Shown: piece after piece, positions 56,972 to 64,000 of the stretch
How the letters are laid out: every line of letters begins with the position of its first letter
Numbering within the stretch: position 1 is the stretch's first letter
Assembly (NCBI GenBank): GCA_021790425.1
Contig: JAJYEA010000006.1
Location: forward strand, 1 to 64,000
Reading direction: 5' to 3'
DNA: 64,000 nucleotides
Source: Thermoplasmata archaeon
GTDB lineage: Archaea; Thermoplasmatota; Thermoplasmata; Lutacidiplasmatales; UBA184
The notes under the pieces: model-generated
The model's input: only the letters and a program-made list of their open reading frames with translations
Databases searched by the model: none
Told to the model about the DNA's origin: nothing
Made by a program: the position numbers and the translations under genes

Positions 56972-58990
56972 TCAGGCGGGGGAGGTCACGCGGCGCACGG
57001 CCTCGAGCACGCGATCGAGCGTGAGACCGAGGCTCTTCGCGACGGCCGGTCCCGGGGCCGAGATCCCGAATCGGTCGATGCCGATCGCGATGCCATCCTC
57101 GCCCACGTAGCGCGACCATCCGAGCGTGGCCCCGGCCTCGACGGAGACCCGGGGGACGTTCCGCGGGATCACCTGGGCCCGGTACGCAGCATCCTGCTCC
57201 TCGAAGAGCTCCCACGAGGGCATCGAGACCACGCGCGTCGGGAGACCCTCCCGCGCCAGCGTCGCCTGGGCCTGCAGCGCGAGCTCCACCTCGGAGCCGG
57301 TCGCGATCAGGATCGCGCGTGGAGCGGGCCCGGCGGGCTCGGAGAGAACGTAGGCCCCCCGCGCGAGACCCTCCGACGCGAGGTCGGCGGTCCCCGGGAG
57401 GTTGGGCAGCTTCTGCCGGGTGAGGATGAGCGAGACCGGGCCCGGACGGCCGAGGGCGGCCTTCCAGGACGCCGCGACCTCGTTCGCGTCCGCGGGCCGG
57501 ATCACCGTCATGCCGGGCATCGCCCGGAGGCCCGCGAGCTGCTCGATCGGCTGGTGGGTCGGTCCGTCCTCCCCGACGTGGATGCTGTCGTGGGTGAAGA
57601 CGACCACGATCCGCGTGCGCATCAGGGCGGCGAGACGGAGGGAGGGACGCGCGTAGTCGGAGAAGACGAAGAACGTCGCGCCGTACGGTCGCAGCCCGCC
57701 GTGGAGCGCGATCCCGTTGAGGGCGGCGACCATCGCGTTCTCCCGGACCCCGAAGTGGAAGTTCCGTCCCTCGGGGTGCTCGAGGTTGAAGCTGGGGAGG
57801 CCCTTGAGGAGGGTCATGGTGGAGGGGGCGAGATCGGCGGAGCCCCCCACGAGCTCGGGGAGGACGGACGCGAGCGCGTTCAGCACCTTCTCGGACGCCC
57901 CGCGAGTGGCGAGCGGCGGGTCCGTGGGCCCGAAGGAGGGCAACGCCCGGGACCAGCCCTCGGGCAGCTCGCCGCGCTGGGTCCGCTCGAAGAGCGCGGC
58001 GTCCGAGGGGAAGCGTTCGCGGTACTGCTGGAAGAGGACGTTCCATTCCTCCTCGAGGGCCGCCCCGCGGGCCCGGGCCTTCCCCAGGTGCTCGCGCGCG
58101 GGGTCGGGGACGAGGAACGCCGGTTCGAGGGGCCATCCGAGCGCTAGCTTGGTCGCCTTCGTGCCCTCGGGGCCGAGCGGCTCGCCGTGGGCCTCGCGCG
58201 TGTCCTGGCGCGGGCTCCCGTAGCCGATGTGCGTCCGCACCGCGATGAGCGAGGGGCGGTCGCGCTCGCCGCGGGCGGTCACGAGCGCCTGGGCCACGGC
58301 CTCGACGTCGTTCCCGTCCGCCACGCGCGCGGTGTGCCAACCGTACGCCTCGAAGCGCCGGAGGACGTCCTCGGTGAAGGTGAGTTCGGTCCCCCCCTCG
58401 AGGCTCACGTGGTTGTCATCGTAGAGGTAGATGAGCTTCCCGAGATGCATCGATCCCGCGAGCGAGGCCGCCTCCGAGGCGAGCCCCTCCATGAGGTCGC
58501 CGTCCGAGACGAGGGCGTAGGTGAAATGGTCGACCAGGGGGAATCCCTCGCGGTTGAAGCGGGCCGCGAGGTGGCGCTCCGCGATCGCCATCCCGACTCC
58601 CGTGGCGAATCCCTGTCCGAGCGGGCCGGTCGTCGACTCGACCCCGGGGGTGTGGCCGTACTCGGGATGGCCCGGGGTCCGGCTCCCGAGCTGCCGGAAC
58701 GCCCGGAGGTCGTCGAGCGACAGGTCGTAGCCCGTCATGTGGAGGAGCGCGTAGAGGAGCGCCGAGCCGTGCCCCGCGGAGAGGATGAAGCGGTCGCGGT
58801 CCCACCACCGGGGGTTCGCGGGGTTGTGGCGCAGGAACCGGTCCCAGAGCGCGTAGGCCATCGGTGCGGCGCCGAGCGGGAGGCCGGGATGCCCCGACTT
58901 CGCCTTCTCGACGGCGTCGACCGAGAGGAACCGGAGGGTGTTGATGCACGTCTCGTCGAGGTCGGTCACAGGAGCCGCCGGTGGCACCAC
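56972..58990 (-). CDS. tkt: Transketolase, full-length single polypeptide
   Basis: '[68 protein letters not shown]', '[17 protein letters not shown]', '[27 protein letters not shown]'. Confidence 0.96.
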   Translation of the reverse strand: MVPPAAPVTDLDETCINTLRFLSVDAVEKAKSGHPGLPLGAAPMAYALWDRFLRHNPANPRWWDRDRFILSAGHGSALLYALLHMTGYDLSLDDLRAFRQLGSRTPGHPEYGHTPGVESTTGPLGQGFATGVGMAIAERHLAARFNREGFPLVDHFTYALVSDGDLMEGLASEAASLAGSMHLGKLIYLYDDNHVSLEGGTELTFTEDVLRRFEAYGWHTARVADGNDVEAVAQALVTARGERDRPSLIAVRTHIGYGSPRQDTREAHGEPLGPEGTKATKLALGWPLEPAFLVPDPAREHLGKARARGAALEEEWNVLFQQYRERFPSDAALFERTQRGELPEGWSRALPSFGPTDPPLATRGASEKVLNALASVLPELVGGSADLAPSTMTLLKGLPSFNLEHPEGRNFHFGVRENAMVAALNGIALHGGLRPYGATFFVFSDYARPSLRLAALMRTRIVVVFTHDSIHVGEDGPTHQPIEQLAGLRAMPGMTVIRPADANEVAASWKAALGRPGPVSLILTRQKLPNLPGTADLASEGLARGAYVLSEPAGPAPRAILIATGSEVELALQAQATLAREGLPTRVVSMPSWELFEEQDAAYRAQVIPRNVPRVSVEAGATLGWSRYVGEDGIAIGIDRFGISAPGPAVAKSLGLTLDRVLEAVRRVTSPA

Positions 58991-59230
58991 GGGGAGATGG
59001 TCGGCGATGCGACGGGGGATCCGGCCGAGGAGAACATCTGAGGGGGCATCGGGGGGCCGACATGATAGCGGTATTTCTCGTTTCGGCCCGCTTCCCCCCG
59101 TGCTCGCCCCGCCCGGCGGTCTCCCGCCCTCGCCGGGCGGGGGCGCGGGGGGCCGGGACCCCCGGTTCGGGACATTTGGCTATTTAATCCTTCCCCCGAA
59201 ATTTGCCGCATAGTGTTATAGCCCCAGGGA

Positions 59231-59980
59231 GTGTCCGTGGGACCGAGGCGTGCTCTGCCGAAGCAACACCGGGTTCCCCCGGCCGCTCACGGAAGTCGGC
59301 GTGCGCAGGCCGGGGGCCAGGTGCATGTCTTTGCCCGGATGAGCATCCCGCTCCTCCCGGAATTCTCCTGCCTCGGGGTCATCAGCGCCGAGTATCCGGA
59401 GGTCGTCTTCGAGATCGAGAGCTACATGCCGATCGATGCCACGCGCTTCATCATGACCATGCATCTCGACGTGGGGCCGCGACTCGGGGAGCTCCTGGAG
59501 CACTGGCAAGCGTGTCCCCTCCTCGTCTCGTTCGAGGTCGTCGGGAAGTCGAAGGACTCCGCGATCGTGACCACCATCCAGCGTTCTCCGGAGCGGAGCG
59601 CGGTGCGCGAGCTCGTCGGTCACCAGATGCTCCCCCGCTTCCCGGTCTACGTGCGCGGCGGGACCGCCTCGGGGATCGTCGTCACGGAGCGCACGCGGCT
59701 CCAGGAGTTCTTCCGCCACATGAAGCGGATCTCCCCCGGGACGCACATCGACGCGATCCGGACCCATTCCCTGGAGAACCTGGAAGGGCTCCTCACCCCC
59801 TCGCAGGCCCGCATCTTCGAGCTGGCCAAGAGCGCGGGGTACTGGGAGGTCCCCCGGCGTGCCACGTTGAGCGACCTGGCGCAGTCGCTGGACCTCTCGC
59901 GGTCCACCATCTCGGAGGCCCTCGCCCTCGTGGAGAAGAAGCTCATCGACGAGGCCACGCGGAAGATGCCGGGCCACTGA
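59231..59980 (+). CDS. HTH_10 (bacterio-opsin-activator-like) regulator
   Basis: C-terminal 'LTPSQARIFELAKSAGYWEVPRRATLSDLAQSLDLSRSTISEALALVEKKLI'; start uncertain (59231, 59323 or 59341). Confidence 0.85.
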   Translation: MSVGPRRALPKQHRVPPAAHGSRRAQAGGQVHVFARMSIPLLPEFSCLGVISAEYPEVVFEIESYMPIDATRFIMTMHLDVGPRLGELLEHWQACPLLVSFEVVGKSKDSAIVTTIQRSPERSAVRELVGHQMLPRFPVYVRGGTASGIVVTERTRLQEFFRHMKRISPGTHIDAIRTHSLENLEGLLTPSQARIFELAKSAGYWEVPRRATLSDLAQSLDLSRSTISEALALVEKKLIDEATRKMPGH

Positions 59981-59995
59981 GCCGGGGCGCCGGCC

Positions 59996-61927
59996 CTATC
60001 GGTCGATCGGGAGCCCGCGGGCTTCGGGCGAAAGCATGCCGGGACGTGTCTCGGCGAGGGCGAGCGCCGCGCGGAGGACACCGATGCTCGTGAAGGCCTG
60101 GGGGTAGTTCCCGAGCGCCTGCTCCGCCACCGGGTCGTACTCCTCCGCGTAGAGCCCGAGGGGGCTCGCCACGGCGAGGAGGGACTCCCAGCGGGCGAGC
60201 GCCTCGGCGCGTCGACCGGAGCGGGCCAGGCACTCGACCAACCAGAAGGAGCACAGCAGGAAGGCCCCTTCGGGTCCCTCCAGCCCGTCCGGGGCGCGGT
60301 AGCGGTGGACGAAGGGCCCGTGGGAAAGCTCGCTGATCACGCGGTCGATCGTCCCCTGGACCCGCGGGTCCGTGAACGGGAGGAACCCCACGAGGGGGAT
60401 GCGAAGGTTCGCGGCGTCGACCCCCGGCCGGTCGAAGGCCTGGCGGAAGGATTGGGTCTCCGGGTCGAAGCCCCGCTCGAGGATCTCGGTGCGGACCAGG
60501 GCGGCCTCCGACTCCCATCGGGAGTGCTCGTCGCGGGTCCCGAAGCGAACGGCCAGCCGCGCGGACCGGTCCAGGGCCACCCAGGCCATCAGCTTCGAGT
60601 GAACGTAGTGCGCCGGGGGACCGCGCACCTCCCAGATCCCCTGGTCGGGCTTCCGCCACAGGGCCACCACCTCGTCCGCGAGCCCGGCGATGTGGGGCCA
60701 CTCCCGCAGGACGCGCGACGACTCGCGTTCGGCCATGAGGGAGACCAGATTGAGGACGGTGCCGTAGATGTCGAGCTGGAACTGGTCGACCGCGCCGTTC
60801 CCCACCCGGACGGGACGAGAACCGAGGAAGCCCGCGAGGTGGGGGAGCTCCGACTCCGCGAGGTCGGTCTCGCCGTGGGCCCCGTAGAGGACCTTCAGGA
60901 TCCCCCCGTGCTCGCGGTGGGTCCGCTCGAGCACCCAACGCAGGAACGAACGGGCCTCGGTGACGTGGCCCATGGTGAGCAGGGCCTTGACGGCGAACGC
61001 CGTGTCCCGGATCCAGGTGTACCGGTAGTCCCAGTTCCGGCTCCCGCCCGGCCACTCCGGAAGGGACGTGGTCGGCGCCGCCACGAACGCGCCGGTGTCG
61101 GCGTGGGAGAGGAGCTTGAGGAGGAGGACGGACCGCTCGACGACAGGATGGAGGTCCAGCACGGCCCGACGGTCGTGGCCCCATCCCCCGGCGGCCCACC
61201 CTCGCCAGAACCGCTCCGTCGCCTCGAGCAGCCCTTGGGGGGACTCGGGGACGGGGCGCTGGGCCCCCCAGTAGATCTCGAAGGGGTACGGGTGCCCGGG
61301 CGAGACTCTGATCGTGCTCGTCACCTCGTCCCCGAGAACCTGGTTCCGCGCGTGCCCGAGGGCATAGGTGACGCACTCCCCGTCGGAGCGGGCCACGAAC
61401 CCCGAGGGCATCTTCTCGATCAGCCCCCCTCTCCGCCCGTAGTCGAAGCGGGGATGGAACCGGGCCACGACCTCGACCTCCCCTCCCGCGGCGCTCACGA
61501 TGCGGAGGATCATCGGGGCCCCCTCGCCTCCCGGTCGCCGGGCGACCGGCATGAAGTCCACGATCCGGAGGGCCCGTCCGTCCGCGAGCTCGAAGTACGT
61601 CTCCAGGATGTTGGTGGAGGGGCGATACTGCTGTCGCGAGTTCGCGGGTTCGAGCGGGGCGATGGCCTGGGTGCCGCCCCGCTCCTCGTCCAGGATGCGC
61701 GCGAAGACGCTCGGGGAGGCGAACCGCGGGAAGCACGCCCAGTCGATCGAGCCGAACCGCGAGACCAGCGCAGCGGTATGGAGGTTCCCGATGAGCCCGT
61801 AATCGTAGAGATCGGTGGGGGTGGGCCACCGGAACGGCCGGATCTCCTCCTCGGCCCCTCCCGTCGTCAGGGAGGACGGAGGAGAGGTCGCCGGAGTCGC
61901 GCCGTTCACAAATGAAATGATAGGCAA
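59996..61927 (-). CDS. Glycoside hydrolase family 15 (glucoamylase/trehalase type)
   Basis: 'YDYGLIGNLHTAALVSRFGSIDWACFPRFASPSVFARILDEERGG', 'NWDYRYTWIRDTAFAVKALLTMGH', 'QPDQGIWEVRG'-like 'KPDQGIWEVRGPPAHYVHSKLMAWVALDR'. Confidence 0.9.
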   Translation of the reverse strand: MPIISFVNGATPATSPPSSLTTGGAEEEIRPFRWPTPTDLYDYGLIGNLHTAALVSRFGSIDWACFPRFASPSVFARILDEERGGTQAIAPLEPANSRQQYRPSTNILETYFELADGRALRIVDFMPVARRPGGEGAPMILRIVSAAGGEVEVVARFHPRFDYGRRGGLIEKMPSGFVARSDGECVTYALGHARNQVLGDEVTSTIRVSPGHPYPFEIYWGAQRPVPESPQGLLEATERFWRGWAAGGWGHDRRAVLDLHPVVERSVLLLKLLSHADTGAFVAAPTTSLPEWPGGSRNWDYRYTWIRDTAFAVKALLTMGHVTEARSFLRWVLERTHREHGGILKVLYGAHGETDLAESELPHLAGFLGSRPVRVGNGAVDQFQLDIYGTVLNLVSLMAERESSRVLREWPHIAGLADEVVALWRKPDQGIWEVRGPPAHYVHSKLMAWVALDRSARLAVRFGTRDEHSRWESEAALVRTEILERGFDPETQSFRQAFDRPGVDAANLRIPLVGFLPFTDPRVQGTIDRVISELSHGPFVHRYRAPDGLEGPEGAFLLCSFWLVECLARSGRRAEALARWESLLAVASPLGLYAEEYDPVAEQALGNYPQAFTSIGVLRAALALAETRPGMLSPEARGLPIDR

Positions 61928-62110
61928 ACCCGGGTGATGAACCTTTCACCTTACCCGGGATCGCCGCCACTATCCACCGGTGGTGCGGAGGGGTTTTTCG
62001 GGGCGCCGGTCCGCGGGGGGGACAGCAGCGATGGGGGAGACCGGGGGCAACCTAACGCACTCAGGTTGGGAGGACATTATATATCTCCGGAAGACGTTCT
62101 CTGGTCCAGC

Positions 62111-62662
62111 ATGAGCGTCGCGCTCGACTTCGCGAACACGGTCGCCTGCCCGGGTTGCCGGGTGGACGACGGCCTCGCCACCTCCCAGGACATCGAGCGA
62201 TGGTTGCGCGCGCACCGTCGGGAGCTCGGGCCCTGGGACGGGCCGATCCCTGTCGCTGCCCTCCGCAGGCTCCGGACGACCGTCCGCCAGCTCTTCGCCT
62301 GCGCTGTCGAGGAAGCGGCCCCGGACGCCACCTGCCTGGTCGCGATCAACCGGCTCGGCCGCCTGGCCGCCACGTACCCCCGCCTCGACTGGCGGGAGGG
62401 TCGTCGCCGGAAGGTCATCGTGGCCGGGAAGGAGAACTCCCGGGACTACTTGCTCGCGTCGCTCGCCGCCTCCGTGATCGCGACGGTCGCGGAGGAAGGA
62501 CGCGTCCGCCTCCGGAAATGCCAGAGCCCGCGGTGCACGCACTACCTGCTCGCGCGGACGTCCCGCCAGATCTGGTGCTCGCCGAGCGGATGCGGGAACC
62601 GGGCCCGGGTCGCCCGGCACTACCGCCGGGCCCGGCGCCGCGTCGTCCCCGTCAGCGGTTGA
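62111..62662 (+). CDS. CGNR zinc-finger (ABATE-CGNR) protein
   Basis: 'ALDFANTVACPGC...' N-terminal; 'RLRKCQSPRCTHYLLARTSRQIWCSPSGCGNRARVARHYRR'; 'cattatatatc' about 30 nt upstream of ATG 62111. Confidence 0.85.
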   Translation: MSVALDFANTVACPGCRVDDGLATSQDIERWLRAHRRELGPWDGPIPVAALRRLRTTVRQLFACAVEEAAPDATCLVAINRLGRLAATYPRLDWREGRRRKVIVAGKENSRDYLLASLAASVIATVAEEGRVRLRKCQSPRCTHYLLARTSRQIWCSPSGCGNRARVARHYRRARRRVVPVSG

Positions 62663-63815
62663 TCACGTCGCCGCCAGAGAGCACCCGGGCCACCTCGGGG
62701 CGGATGATCTCCGGGGGCAGCGGAGCTCCTTCGAGCAGCTTCGCCCGAATGGAGGTCTGGCTCGTGGAGATCCGCCGGTCGGGCGGGTGGGGACAGACCT
62801 TGTCGGAGACCATCCCTCCGCAGACCCCGCAGTGGAAGGTCTCGCGGTAGCGCAGGGGGACGACGCCCACGTCGAACTCGTCGAAGATGCGGTGGCAGGC
62901 GTACGGGTCGTAGAAGGTGCCGACACCGGCCTGGTCCCGCCCCACGATGTAGTGGGAACACCCGTAGTTCCGCCGCACGATGGCGTAGAAGAGGGCCGCC
63001 TTGGGGCCCGCGTAGCGCATGGTGATCGAGAGGGAGCCGAGGAGCACCCGGTCGGGACGGTAGTAGTGGTCCACGAAGGCGGCGTACGCCCGGAGGATCA
63101 CGTCGGGCCGGTAGTCGCCCTTCTTGAGCTTCCCGACCACCGGCTGGACGAACAGCGCGTCCACGTCCTCCCGTTCGAGGGTGAGACGCTGGATGTACTC
63201 GTGCGCCGTGTGCGGAGGGTTCCGCGCCTGGTAGGCCGCCACGCTCTTCCATCCGTGCCGGGCGAAGATCTCGCGTGCCTCCCGCGGGGTGTGCTCGAAC
63301 TTCGCCGCGGGGAGCTCGAGCCGGCGGAGCAGCGTGACCGGGCCGGAGATCGCCCGGTCGCCGAGCTCGGCCAGGTCCGCGACGTTGGGATGGGACGGGT
63401 CGGTGGTCCCGTACACCGACTGGGCGATGGCCTTGCGGTCGATGGGGAAGATCTCCTCGACCTTGACCACGGCGAAAGGACGGCCCTGGAGATCGGCGAT
63501 CGCGACCTCGTCGGAGGGGCGGAGGCCATCCACGATGGCCGCGTTCTCACGCCCTCCCGGCGCCAGCAGGATGGGGATCGTCCAGGGGAGGCCATTCGTC
63601 AGCCGCGACCGGCCCAGGATGCCCTCGAGCTCCGCGGACCCCGCGAACCCCTCGAGGGGGCTGTAGGCCCCGGTCCCGATCTTCTCGGCGTCGTAGATGG
63701 CGTCCTCTCCGGGGCGCAGCAGGGGCAGTTGGGAGGCCTCGGACCCGCGCCGTTCCTGCTCGGGTCCCGAGAGCACCCGCTCCACCAGCCGGCCGCCATA
63801 CGGTGTGGGGATCAT
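62652..63815 (-). CDS. sat: Sulfate adenylyltransferase
   Basis: 'KIGTGAYSPLEGFAGSAELEGIL', 'AYQARNPPHTAHEYIQRLTLE', 'PVVGKLKKGDYRPDVILRAY', 'GRDQAGVGTFYDPYACHRIF'. Confidence 0.95.
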   Translation of the reverse strand: MIPTPYGGRLVERVLSGPEQERRGSEASQLPLLRPGEDAIYDAEKIGTGAYSPLEGFAGSAELEGILGRSRLTNGLPWTIPILLAPGGRENAAIVDGLRPSDEVAIADLQGRPFAVVKVEEIFPIDRKAIAQSVYGTTDPSHPNVADLAELGDRAISGPVTLLRRLELPAAKFEHTPREAREIFARHGWKSVAAYQARNPPHTAHEYIQRLTLEREDVDALFVQPVVGKLKKGDYRPDVILRAYAAFVDHYYRPDRVLLGSLSITMRYAGPKAALFYAIVRRNYGCSHYIVGRDQAGVGTFYDPYACHRIFDEFDVGVVPLRYRETFHCGVCGGMVSDKVCPHPPDRRISTSQTSIRAKLLEGAPLPPEIIRPEVARVLSGGDVINR

Positions 63816-63917
63816 CGGACGCCGGGGAGATGGAGACGGGATAACCCCTTTGCTAAAGGCCGTCGTGGGGGCCGAAGGCGCAGGGTCCGCGCCTATGCGT
63901 GAACAATAGGTGCCGTT

Positions 63918-64000
63918 TCAGAGGGCATCCGTGAGGAGCCGCTCCCCGCGGCGTTCCAGGTCGTCCCGGAGCCTCGGGATCCCATAGAGGGCGACGCACC
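63918..64000 (-). CDS. 3' end of a gene truncated by the window edge
   Basis: Open minus-strand frame '...CVALYGIPRLRDDLERRGERLLTDAL*'. Confidence 0.4.
   Translation of the reverse strand, partial: CVALYGIPRLRDDLERRGERLLTDAL

Overview
High-GC archaeal chromosome segment, most likely Thermoplasmatota. This is inferred from TATA boxes about 25-30 nt upstream of start codons, many apparently leaderless genes, Bud32, an archaeal family-B DNA polymerase, HTH_10 regulators, a DUF835-like domain and VapBC modules. No homology search was run. The window is densely coded on both strands. From left to right it contains: (1) a 5-kb toxin-antitoxin island with two PIN/VapC modules and two paralogous RelE-like pairs; (2) GNAT acetyltransferases, dodecin, DUF1028, HAD and CoA-binding genes; (3) a surface locus with a membrane-tethered tandem-wHTH regulator, a Met-rich exported protein and a secreted amidase-like protein; (4) a HATPase/STAS-like pair; (5) an RNase P RNA gene; (6) a group-3-like NiFe hydrogenase operon; (7) a STAND ATPase with an inserted DUF835-like domain, coupled to a small membrane protein; (8) agmatinase-bud32 divergent from sufC-sufS across a palindromic TATA box; (9) an ArsR/membrane/45-aa/bactofilin-like/ABC operon; (10) polB and an HTH_10-O6-alkylguanine-DNA alkyltransferase fusion (Ada-like by architecture); (11) a YHS-domain copper ATPase; (12) a complete oxidative pentose-phosphate cluster (tkt-gnd-zwf-pgl plus a ROK/polyphosphate-glucokinase-like gene) beside a GH15 enzyme; and (13) a CGNR protein and sat. 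The strongest novelty candidates are the HTH_10-Ogt fusion, the regulator/Met-rich/amidase surface locus, the bactofilin-ABC operon and the DUF835-in-STAND ATPase. I found no CRISPR array, rRNA, convincing tRNA or transposase.
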